Below, piece by piece: positions 1 through 12,300 of a stretch of DNA of 64,000 nt. The notes below the pieces were generated by a model. It saw only the letters and a program-made list of their open reading frames with translations, made no database searches and was not told where the DNA came from. Made by a program: the position numbers and the translations under genes. The number at the start of each line of letters is the position of its first letter. Position 1 is the stretch's first letter. Source of the stretch: Nelumbo lutea (taxonomy: Eukaryota > Streptophyta > Magnoliopsida > Proteales > Nelumbonaceae); assembly GCA_022828595.1 (NCBI GenBank), contig JAKGHH010000002.1, positions 105,459,254 through 105,523,253 on the forward strand. Reading direction: 5' to 3'.

Positions 1-248
1 CTTTCAGCTTGTCAAAATGTAAGGTGCTAATTCCTGATCTATATATATATATAGCCAAAGGGTGTCAAGCATAGATAAAAGGAGAGAATTGAAAACTAAT
101 TATGGAACAAGCATGTGGTCCATCAGTCCACAATAAAATCATGCAATTAACTTAGATTAACTATTAAGAACCAATGCAAGTGCTCAGCCAACAGAATTTA
201 ATGCTCAGAAAGAGGATTAAAACAATTCTAGCAATGTGGAAGACAGAC

Positions 249-371
249 CTGTATATGACTATGAAGAATAGAACCAGATAAAAACCAAGCTTGACCATTC
301 GATACTTCTTCTCTTCATTAACTAAACGGAAGATTTCAGTGACATCCAAAAGATGCTTCCGTCTCAAATAC
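249..371 (-). CDS. CNIH: Cornichon exon 3
   Basis: This exon is 123 bases. It follows a CTTCAG acceptor (372-374) and completes the split Leu codon. It encodes the conserved [19 protein letters not shown] block and most of the third membrane segment. It ends as ATA TAC AG before the donor GTCTGT. I found no convincing terminal exon in positions 1-248, so the short C-terminus should lie further left. Confidence 0.88.
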
Positions 372-3300
372 CTGAAGCATTAAGAATAATATGTAGGATA
401 GTAAGACGATGTTTCAAGCATTCAATTTAAGAAACTAATGGTGTTCACATTTTGAAAAACTGAAGTTTCACATAAATGTATGCTTCCTTTGGAGGATTTC
501 TGCTTAAATGTTAATTTTCAAGTTTCTCAAAAATAAAATATTGTAGACAGTCCCAATCTTGCATATAGTTATATTTTTATTTTTTGGGTTCTACTGTAAT
601 ATCCTTACTTGTATATAGGCAATCAGTGTGTGTTTCTCTTTGGTCTGCCCTCATTAGAAGTGTTCACGGGTCAGTTTCGTTCATTTACAGGCTGTTTGGC
701 TAACTGAACCTGGTCGGATTGAGGAATTGGCAACCCGAAACCGACTGACCATTAGTGAAAACCAGCCAACTCAGGATATATCAGTTTGGGGCAGTTTATC
801 AGTTTGGTCGGTCAGTTCAAAAGACAGCCTAGAAACTAATTTGTTAAACTAGGAAGCATGGTTTGATTGGATAAAAATTTAAAACAACAAATTTAATTAA
901 TAATTGCAGTGGTAGTATTAAACTTAAAATATAAAATTATTTTATTTCAAAGAAAACAACAAAGTACAAAATATAAATATTAATATATATATATATATAT
1001 ATAGTCGGGTCAGGTCAGTTTTGGTCTGTTTGCACATGGCCAAACTGAAACTGAACCGACCTCTTGGGTTAGCATAATGCATGAACCAAAGCCAACCAAA
1101 AATAGTAGAAAACCAACCAACTCAGGTCAAGTTGGTCAATTTGATCAGTCTTATGAACAGCCCTAGCCCTCATAATAAAGGGCATCTATGTAATTGTACA
1201 TATATTGCGCCCATCTTAATTAAATAGAGTTCTTTGAAGGTGGGGGCATTCATTTGGAATACACACCTTTGTGTATGCTTCTCCTTGCTTTGTTCAATAC
1301 CTAAAACTCTAGATTGGGTGACACATATGAATATACTCTTTCCCAAGTCAACTTGAAGCATAACCAAATCAATTTTGAAAAGAGTTGCTCGAATGACATC
1401 AACATGAGTGAGAGGGAGTTAGATCTATGTGCTGGAAGTTCTGGGATGCTCAATTGTCAACTGGTTTTGAAGTATTTAGGTCTTCCTATATTGATGTGTG
1501 TTGAAGATTAATCAGTTTTATGATGTTTTCCTGAGTATATGTTTTATGTCAGTTGTTAGATAGGAGGTGGGGACCACAATAGTTATGTGAGTCCAAATTT
1601 TATTATGTTTTTGAGTCTTATATATGCTGTTTTATGTTTTGCCACCCTATAAGGGCATAGTTGTCTTTGTACTGCTCCATTATTTTTAGTATAAATAATA
1701 AGTGAAGGGGGCAACCAGATTATTGCTCTCTTTCCTTTTCAACTTCTCTTCTTCTCTTCTTCTCTTCTTCTCCTCTCTTCCTTCTCTCTTCAAGAAACTA
1801 CTTTTCTTTCATTTTTTTTTTTCAGCAGATTTCTACTTGGTATCAGAGCCAAGCTAGGGCTATTCGATCTACTATAGATTGCCCAGTTCTTGGATTTTTT
1901 AGTGGGATCTAGTCATCAGGAAGGTGATCTATTGTTCGGCAACAAAATCAGGCAGAAGTAGAGTACGGAGAAGAGTCCCAAAATTGGACTCTTTGTTTTT
2001 GATCTGATCTTGGGCACCCAAAAATTGTTAGTTTTCTTTTGATTTTCTGAAGAGGGTGGTTTGGTTTCTGGAATTTTCTAAGCCTCCTGGAGTGATCGAT
2101 TCACTCTTCTCTCTATAGGGAGGCGTGGGGAGGAGAGAGATTTCTCTCCAGATAGGGTTTTCTTCTTTCATAAGGGTTGGTTTCTTTGTGTGTAATATTA
2201 AATTGTTTTTGGAAGGTCTCCAATCTTTTTTTTCTTAGTGTTGAACTGTTTCAAGTAAGATGGAAAGTTGGAATACCGAGATGAAATCTACCTGTACTGT
2301 GGGACTGGATATTGGAGGTAGTAGTGATATTTTTGGGTCTGGGATCATTACTACAATAAAACTTGATGGTACAAATTATTTAGAGTGGGCACAATCAGCT
2401 AAGATGGCTATTGGTGCCCGTGGAAAATTAGGGTATCTCACTAGGGAGGAGAAGAAACCTGATACAGACTCTTCCCGATGGGTGCAGGAGAATTACATGG
2501 TAATGCCCTGGCTGTGTAATTCTATGTTACCTCATATTGCAAAAAATTTCCTATGGGCTAATACTGCTAAGGAGATTTGGGATGGAGTGACTGAAACCTA
2601 CTCTTAGAAGCAAAATGATGCCAGAGCCTATCAGTTAAGGAATCAGGTGATAAGTATGAAACAGGGAGAAAAACCTCTAGTTGTGTATTTCTCCATGCTA
2701 AAAACCCTATGGCAAGAAATAGATCACTTAGAAACTATGGTATGGGAAAGTGTAAATGATGCAGCAACCTATCAAAGACTGGTAGAGAAGACTAGGGTTT
2801 TTAAGTTCTTGGCAGGGCTGAACCCTAAATTTGACATTGCTAGGCAGCATATTCTTTCTAGGGAGGGTGTGACACTCTCTCAAGCCTATGCCTTTGTCTC
2901 CGGAGAGGAAGGTAGGAAGAATGTAATGCTAAGACAACCTGGGATTGACCAGTCGGCTATGGTTGGTACAACAAAACCTAAGCCGAATGGAGACAGGGGG
3001 AGTAGTGAGACTAGAAGGGAAAATAAGGACTTGGTGTGTGATTATTGCAAGAAGCCTAAGCATACCAGGGACACTTGTTGGAAGCTTCATCCAAATCTTA
3101 CGCCTGCCCGGATAAGGGACATGAAGGGAAATGCAAATGTAGCCACTACAGAAGACTCTTCGGCCCCTCTTTCCCAAACTGATTGGAAATCCATTGCAGT
3201 AGAAGCAGTGAGAACAGAATAAGAGAGGTTTGGACAGCTTATGAGTAAGAAAGATTCACCTAGCTCTACCTTCCCAATGGACAGCTAAATGCAAGAGCCA

Positions 3301-6300
3301 ACTACACCACTTCCTTTGCACATATAGGTAGACTTATTCATGGGTCGGTTGGCCCGACGGGCCGGCCTGGCCCGGTTCGGCCCGGCCCGACCCCCGGACG
3401 GGCTTGAACAGGCTTTTTGGCCCGCGGGCTTAACCTCGGGCCAAAAAGCCCGGCCCGCATAAAATTCGAGCCGGGCTCGGGCTTTGCCAAAATAGCCCGG
3501 TCCGGCCCGACCTATAGTTAAACCTAAGTAAACCCAACCCGACCTATAGTTAAACCTAAGTAAAAACCCAATGTGATGTCCATTTGAATAAATTTTTTGA
3601 TTTGAGAAGGTTGTTGATTCACTTGTAGGCCCATTGTTCATTTAAATAGGGGGAAAAAACTTCTGAATTAAAATAGATAATGTCTATTTGAATAGGGAAA
3701 AATTCAAATTTCTTTTATTAGGTCGGGCTTCGGGCTCGAGCTCGGGCTCGGGCTCGGGCCTAACATTTTTCTGTTAATAAAGAGTCAAAGCCCGGCCCGA
3801 GCCGAGCCCGGTCCGGCCCGGCCCATGAACCGGTCTACATATAGGTAGTTCATATGCAATTGCAAATCTTGCATCCACTTCCGGTAAGGAGGGACCTCCC
3901 TGGATTATAGACTCAGGAGCATCTGAGCACATGACTAATGCCCCTACCCTTTTCAGTTCCTATCAGGTGTGCTAACAGATGGTTCACATATTCCCATTGC
4001 TGGGAAGGGGACAATTGGAGTGACCAATGATATAACTTTGTCTTCTGTTTTACATGTCCCTAGACTTCATACAACCTACTGTCTATTAGTTCTTTGACAA
4101 AAAAATTGAATTATTTCGTGACCTTTCTTCTTGGTAATTGTGTTTTGCAAGATCTGGAGTCAAAGAAGATGATTGAGAGTGGTCGTGAGGAGAATGGAGT
4201 CTACCTTATGGATGAGATTCCGAGACATCAGGACCATCATGTTAACAACAACAATAGTAGTGGATCAGAGTCAGTGAACCAGATTATGCTTTGGCACAAT
4301 CACTTGGGACATCTTTCTTTTAGTTCTTTGAAATGTCTTTTCCTAAAGTTGTTTGAGTCTGTTCAGTTATCTACTTTGGAGTGTGAAAGTTGTCAGTTAG
4401 GATAGCATTGTAGACAGTCTTTTAAACCAAGTAATAAAAGAAATACTTTTGCTTTTAATATTGTTCACACTAATATATGGGGGTCATATCATCTCCCTTC
4501 CATAGGAGGGTTCTGTTACTTTCTCTTGTTTGTGGATGATTATACACGATATTCTTTGATATATTTGATGAGATCACATGATGAGGTTTCTAACTTGGTA
4601 CGACAGTTCCACCAGATGGTTATTACACAATTTGGAGTGAGAACTAAGGCTTTTAGATTGGATAAGAGGAAAAACAAACACAATGTGGAGGTGGCAAGGA
4701 GTCTTACAACCATGCATTTGATTAAACATGTTCCTTCACGGACTTTGGTGTTTAAGGTGCCATTTAGTCTTCTTTTTCCAGATGGGGAGATATTTCATAT
4801 ACCTCTGAGGGTTTTTGGTTGTGTTTCCTTTGTTCACATTCTTGGCCCTCATCGCAAGAAATTGGATCCTAAGGCCAAGAAATGTGTTTTTCTTGGGTAT
4901 GCTCAGAACCAAAAGAGGTTTTGTTGTTATGACCCAATGTCGAAGAGCAAATTTGTCACTATGGATGTTACCTTCTTTGAATCCACCTTCTTCTCGTGTG
5001 GTTCTCCTCAAGGGGAGAGTTTTGGGGAGGAGAACTCACAATCTGTTCCTCTTCTTGTTTCTTAGGTGCCTCCATCAGTTCAGCCAGCACCTGCACCTCC
5101 AATTTCATTACCTGAGCCACTATAGCAGCCTCACAGAAATATCAGCACCGATAGATGATAGTTGACTCCACACATCCCCAACCCACACCACTCTCTATCA
5201 ATCCTTCTAAAACTCCAGATTCGGCATATACAGTTCCAAGTATTCCTTTTGAGCCTGAGCCTGTTATGTTTTCTGATGATAAAGTTCCTGTCCCTAACAC
5301 CATTGTTGCAGTTGATCCCACTGACCTTGATCTTCCCATTGCACTTCGTAAGGGGAAGAGAAAGTGTACAGCCCATTGCATTTCACACCATCTTTCCTAC
5401 AGTGCCTTATCACCCTCATATTGTGCTTTTCTTTTCTTCCCTGGATTTTGTGTCTATACCCAGGAATGTTACTGAGGCTCTCTCCAAACCTGAGTGGAAA
5501 ACGACCATGCAAGATTATATGGATGCTTTGGTTAAAAACCAAACTTGGGAAATAGTTGATCTCCCCCCAGACAAGGAGACAGTCGGATGTAGATGGGTAT
5601 TCACAGTATAGGGCCGATGGCAAGATAGAGAGGTACAAGGCAAGGTTGGTAGCAAAAGGGTAAACTCAGACCTATGTTGTTGATTATCTGGAAACCTTTG
5701 CACCAGTAGCTAAGATGAGTTCAGTTTGTATCCCTTTATCTCTTGCAGCCACCTATTCATGGCCCTTGTTCCAGTTTGATGTCAAAAATGCCTTCCTCAA
5801 TGGTGATTTATAGGAGGAAGTATATATGGATATTCCAACATGCTTTTATGAAAATGTTGGTAAAGGAAAGGTGTGTAGACTCAGAAAATCTCTGTATGGA
5901 ATGAAACAGTCACCCAGGGCTTGGTTTGAGAGGTTTAAAGAGGCACTCATCCGTTTTGGATACACACAAACAAAGTCTGATCACACCCTCCTTGTGAAGA
6001 GGAGAGATGCTCTGGTGTCAACTCTGATTGTGTATGCGGATGATATAGTGGTGACAGGAAATGATCTGGAGGAGATTGATGATCTCAAAAAATCATTGCA
6101 ACAAGATTTTGAGATCAAAGATCTTGGTGAGCTCAAATACTTCTTGGGGATTGAAATTGTAAGATCCAAGCATGGGATCTTCATTTCACAAAGAAAGTAT
6201 GTACTTGATCTACTACGGGAGACTGGGAAGTTGGGGACCAAACCAGCAAACACTCCTATTGATCCAAATCACAGAATTAATGGTGTGGATGGTGAGTTGG

Positions 6301-9300
6301 TAAAGGATGTGGGGAGATATCAAAGAATGGAGGGCCGACTGTTGTATTTGTGTATGACACGACCAAATATTTCTTATGTTGTCAATGTTGTGAGTCAGTA
6401 CATGCATGCACCTCGGATTCAGCATTAGGAAACTATTGAGAGAATACTTGTATATCTGAAAAAGCACCCTGGCAGAGGCATTCTTTTCTCAAATCATGAC
6501 AATCTGAATCTAGAATCCTATACAGATGCAGACTGTGAAGGATGTTTAGATGACAGGAGGTCTACATCAGGAGTGTGTACCACAGCTAATATCTCAACCC
6601 TTGTAGAGTCTCCACAACCCACTTGACCTAAGAATAAGGACAGAATGTTGCCATCCTTATTCCTCAAAATCCCTCCTATACCCAAAGGTCCTGAATTGCC
6701 TTGACTGATCCCATCAAAGTTCAACTTTACAACTCCCTCTAGAGGGGGTAAACAACTTTCTTGTGTTTTATTTTTCTTGGATGAGGTGGAGGCCACTGCT
6801 ACCCAACTCCTTCGAAGGTCATCACTAGAGTAATCTGCAAAGAGATCGGTAATTTTTAGCCAAAGAATTACCCTTGTCAGTATACAATCCTTTATTTCAG
6901 CAATGCTTCTCTCCCCCTGGAAAATTCTAGCATTTCTTTCCTCCCAAATGGTCCATAAGAGGACTTCCCTAATACATTTCAACATTACTTTCCCTCTCTT
7001 TGTTGGCCAACCAAAAAAAGACGGATCAAAAAGCAGATTTACTTTAGGAGACAGGTTCCACCTGTACCCAAAAAGCATAAAAACCCAATTCCAAATATTT
7101 ACTATAAAGAGCAAGAAATCAGTAGTGACAACAGTCCTCATTCTGCACTTTACATAAAATGCACCAATTGGGGGACAAGCATGAAAAAGGTCTCTTTTTT
7201 TGTACATTATCCATAGTATTAATTTTACCACAATACACCGCAACAAAAATCAGCAATTTTAGGTGGAATTGGCCTTGACCAGACTTCTTTAATTTGGAAA
7301 AACAAAGGGGAAGGAGTAGAGCATAGGGACCTAAAGAAGGAAGAACAAGAGAAGGAGCCACTCGAGGTCAAAGACCAAATTCTTCTATCTGGTTTAGGAG
7401 GGTCCAAACAAATAGAATCAAGTAAAAGTAAGAGCTTAGAGGCAGAAAATGATTCCACATCCCTCAACTCTCTACGAAACCGAAAATCCCAGTTAAGAGA
7501 CAATGGGAGAATGAGAGAGAAAGAAACCTCTAAACGGGCTCCTTTTTATATAGGGAAATAGAAAAAAAGGGAGGGATAGATGTCTTTTAAGGGCTGGTTG
7601 CCCACCCAAACATCTTCCCGAAAAAGCACAGAATTACCATTGTAGACATCATACCTTATAAACTTGAGAAATTTTGGAGGATACTAAAAATAGCCTTCCA
7701 AAGTGTAGTGAGTGAGGCTCGTCAGGATACCCCGACATCCCAACCAGATTTCACAACAGCCATGGATACTAGCACCACCTCGTCCCACAAAAAATCCCTC
7801 AACTTTTCTATCTTCTTGGCTCCCCTACAACTATCCTAAAAACAAACAAAAAGTAAATGGGTAAGTTTGCAAGTGTGGCCCTAATCAAAGTTATTCTACC
7901 CCCTAGAAAGATATAGTTCTTTTTCCATGTCACTAGCCTTTTTTCAAACTTCTCTACCACTAGGTTCCAAAACCTACTTTCCTTTGGATTTGCACCTAGG
8001 AGAAGTCCTAGATAGGTCAAGGGCCAAGCAGAAATAGGGCATTCTAAGCAGGCAGCAAAAGACTCCAACTCCCTTCCCTCTACATTTAGACCCACCACAC
8101 AACTCTTCTCAAGATTTATTTTTAGGTTTGACATTCTCAAAGAGGCTTATTAGATTTCTCATATTCCTTCCCCTCAACAAATCACATCCCTCGCAAAAGA
8201 TTATGATATCATCTGCAAACTGAAGGTGGGTAACCAAAACTTTATTTATTCCTAATCTCCATCTCTTATCAATCCAACCTTGACTGCTTTTGACAAAAGT
8301 CTACTAAAAACATCAACAACCAATGTGAAAAGGAAAGAGGACAATGGATCACCTTGTCTCAAGCCCCTACATGCTGAAAAAAGTCCTTTACTACTCCATT
8401 TACTAAAACTAAGTAATGTCAAGTCATCAAACAACCCAAAACCACACTTTTTGAGCACCTCTAGCAGAAAACTCCAATCCACTAAATCATTGGCTTTTTC
8501 AATATCCAATTTGCAAACAAAACCTTGCCCACACAATCTTCTCATCTCTTCCAAACTTTCATTTTCTATTAAAATTTGGTCAACTATTTGTCTACCATGA
8601 ACAGAAGCACCTTGAGCTTGACTTATGATGCAGAGAAGAGCATTTTTTATCCTCAAAGATAAGACATTTGCCAGTGTTTTATTGATGGTTGTCACCAAGC
8701 TGATTGGCCTAAAATCTTTGGGATGTTTGGCCTCTTTCTTCTTAGGGACCAGGGCTAGGAAAGTAGCATTTACTCCATGGATAATGATAGGGTGTTCCTC
8801 AAATTCTTTGAAAACTTCCAACAAGTCTCCTTTAATCATGTTCCAACAGTCTTGAAAGAAAGCCATGATAAAGCCATCTGGCCCTGGTGCCTTAGATCTA
8901 TCCATTGAAAAAACCACTTGTCAGATTTCCTCCTCAAAACTCCTTTCCAACCACAACTTAATCTCTTCAGACAATGTAGGCCAATCCAAACTAGCCAACT
9001 CCACTTAACTATCTAGAGGTTTCCTTAAGATAGATTTGAAATGTGCTACAAAACAATTGGCTATTTCCTCTTGAGAGTCCAACTCCACACCATCCACTTC
9101 AAGTTTAGTCACCAAGTTTTTTTTTTATGAGTATTTTAATCACCAAGTTTTTCCTTCTTCTTCCATTGGCCATCTCATAAAAAAATTTGGTATTCCCATC
9201 ACCTTCCTTTATCCATTTATGTCTAGATCTCTGCCTTCAAGAGATCTCTTCTCGCAAAAGAACCTCCTCTAATTCCTTTTTCAACCTCCACCTTAATGCT

Positions 9301-12300
9301 CTTTCCTGAGTATTCATGGTTCATCGAGATTCCTTCTCATCCAGGTCCTCTATTTGGGTCATCAAATTGGATTTTTGTTCCTCTATCCTCCCAAAAAGGT
9401 CCCTATTCCACTCTCTTAAGTTCACCCTCAAGCTTTTCAAATTCTTATGAAACCTTACCCCTTTCCACTTCACCCCCCTCATATCTTGATTCCACCATTC
9501 CTCAATCTTTTTTACAAAATCTGGATGTCTGTATTAGTGAGATTTCTTTTTCTTCCCTATCTTCCCTTGGGAGTTTCTCTTTTCTTCTCTCTTTATCTTG
9601 GCTTTTCTTTAACAATCTTTTTTTTTTATCAATAACAACTTCAGCAAATTTATTAAAATATCACAAGAATAGTTACAACAAGGAAGACAAACACTCTTAT
9701 CTTCTAAAAGCAACTTAAGTCCACAAAGAAAGAAAAGGAAAAAGAAACAATTTAATTACAGATTAGCCCAAAACATTACATCCCTTTCTATCCCCTGTTT
9801 AGCTAGCCCATCAGCTATATAGTTAGCTGATCTTTTAACCCAACTCACCCTGATTTCCATTTCCAGCACCAGCCACTTGAACTTCCTTCTCTCATTGTCG
9901 TACTTCCATAATCCACAGTTGTCTTTCCTCAGCCACCCTATCACCACCTCCAAGTCCCCTTCAATTATGAGTTTTCTGACGTCCATCTCCTTAGCTTTCT
10001 GAACTCCTTCAATAACTGCCAAGATCTCAACTCTAAGAGAATCCCCCACTCCAATTGGACCTGAGAACATGGCTGAAATAACCCCGTTCTCATCCCTAAA
10101 AACACCCCTAATCCCTAAATGTCCAGGATTCCCCGTACAACTCCCATCGAAGTTCAATTTTAGGAACCCAGCAGGTGGGGGTGTCCAAGACACCTTCACA
10201 ACTGATTTGAACTTCACACAGCTTGCAATTTCACCCTTCCTCAACATATCATCCACTGTGTAGTCTGTGAATAGCTCTAGAGATTTCATCCATTGTACAG
10301 CCCTCAATTCTTCAGCCCCTCTCTCTTCATCCAAGAAGATTCTAAGATTTCTTTCCTCCCATAACGACCAGCATACTGCAGACCTCAGTCCTCTCCACAT
10401 GGTCCTTCCCCGTTTCACGCACCACCTGAACAAAGAAGGAGAAAAAAGGCTCTACAGATCTGAAGGAGGGTTCCACCTGCGCCCAAAGAGAGAAAAAGCC
10501 AATTCCCAAATTGGCTTTGCAAATTGGCACGACACCAGTAAGTGAAAACCAATCTCCCCATCTGCTTTGCATAGAACACATCAATGAGGGGATAAGCATG
10601 TATTGGGTCCTCTTCTTTTGAAGCAAATCACTAGTATTGAATCTTTCCAGATAGGCTTCCCAACAAAAACTACCAACCCTAGGAGGAATTGGTCTGCGCC
10701 AAACCTCATTAACCGGAAAAGGGGAGGTTGCAGGACTTGTGGACTGACATAAGACTTTGAAAAAAGAAGCACAGAAAAAAGAGCCTCTCTAGCTATAGTG
10801 ACTTGGACCCCGTTTTAATGTTTGGAAGAAATATTCTTCCCAAATGATCGCAAGAGTGTCAGGTGGCATTCTTATAGTGACTGATTTTTTTTTTTATCAG
10901 CAACTCAAAATTTAGTAATTGATTAAATTAAAAAAGCTTATACAACAAGGAGTAGTGGGCAGAAGGAGATGCCCGAAAGAAAAAAACACTAATTAAAAAC
11001 CAGCCCAGAATATTGATTGTCTTTGAATCCCTTGTTTAGCTAGTCCATCAGCTATACTGTTAGCTGATCTCCTAACCCATCTAATTAGTATCGAAATGTC
11101 TTTGGATATCTGTTTGAAGTGCCTGAGTTCATTTCTTAGTTTCCATATTACTCCTTCCCCCATTTTCAGCCAGTTTACAACAATCTTTGAGTCCCCTTCA
11201 ATAATCAGCCTGTTAATCCCATTTCTTTGAATTTTTCAACACCATACACTTCTGCCATCAGTTCTGATCTCACCACATCACCATGCTGAATAGGACCGGA
11301 ATGCATGGCTAAAATATTCCTATTCTCTTCCCTTATCACCCCACCAATACCCGATGGGCCAGGATTTCCCATACAGCTACCATCAAAGTTTAATTTCCTC
11401 CATCCAGCCGCAGGAGGGGACCAGACCTCATTTGTTTTAGATTTTCTAGAAACAGTGTTAGCAATTATTCCCCAAGATCTGAAAAAATCTTCTGATATTA
11501 TTAATAATCTTCAAGCTGCAAAGGTTAAAATCACAGGCATGAAGCCTGATGAAGTACTTCAATCAGTCGAAGTTCTACCTAATGGGTTTTGGACTAAAGT
11601 CTGTAGAGAGACTGGGCTGAATGGCCCTAGTCCATTAATGTCTTGTTATTAGTGCTTCTTAGTTGTTTTATTTGATAATGGACCTTCTCTTTATGGGCCT
11701 ATTAATATTTTTTTATGTTTTTTAAGTATGTTGATGAGTCGGCCGCCCACTAGAGCAGCAGTTGTGTGGACCTTGTGGGAAGAGAGAAATGACAGAATCT
11801 TCCAAGAGAAAGAAAGGAGCAAACGACAAATTATGGAGTGTGTAATGACTAGGGTTATACACTGGCTATGAACGTTGGAACTATTCAAAAATTTCACATT
11901 TTATGATATTTGGAGGAATTGGCCTTTAGTGGCTTCTAGCTCAGTGCAGAAGGTTAAGGCAAGGTTGGCTTCAACACCTCCCATTGAAGGATTTCTGAAA
12001 CTAAACTTCGATGGGAGTAGCCAAGGCAACCCAGGCCCAGCTGGAATTGGAGGGGTCATCAGAGACAAAGGAAGGAAATTTAAGAGCACTCTTCTAAGGA
12101 CCAGTGGGGAATGGAGACTCCTTAAAGGCAGAATTGTATGCAGCCCTACAAGGCGTACAGATTGCAAGAGAGTTAAGATTGGAAAATTTGGTGATAGAAG
12201 GGAACTCCAAGGTGGTGGTGGGTTGGTTAAAAAAACCCAGATTCAGTGATTTGGGCTTACAGAAATGAAATGAAGAAATTCAAATGGATAACTCAGCAGA

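Larger units (their letters stand above)
1502..6578 (+). mobile_element. Ty1/copia retrotransposon A, 3'-truncated and degraded
   Basis: The order 5' LTR, tRNA-Met primer site, gag, protease, integrase, reverse transcriptase and part of RNase H is that of Ty1/copia. The element stops inside RNase H just after the DDRRSTSG block, where antisense LINE sequence begins, so the 3' LTR is missing. There are in-frame stops in gag, integrase and RT and a 509-base MITE inserted before the protease. It is a relative of copia C (23136-28664) by gag motif (YLEW, WVQEN, LCNSM). It lies antisense in cornichon intron 2 and is not expected to be autonomous. Confidence 0.85.

Noticed and set aside
1..248. Terminal exon of cornichon
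   Set aside because: No acceptor followed by a suitable short C-terminus was found, so the exon probably lies outside the window.
1314..1511. Plus-strand 65-residue open frame before copia A
   Set aside because: No domain; I could not link it to an element or gene.
11305..11652. 115-residue plus-strand open frame
   Set aside because: Its first half is antisense to the LINE 3 RNase H domain; only 11513-11652 remains unexplained.
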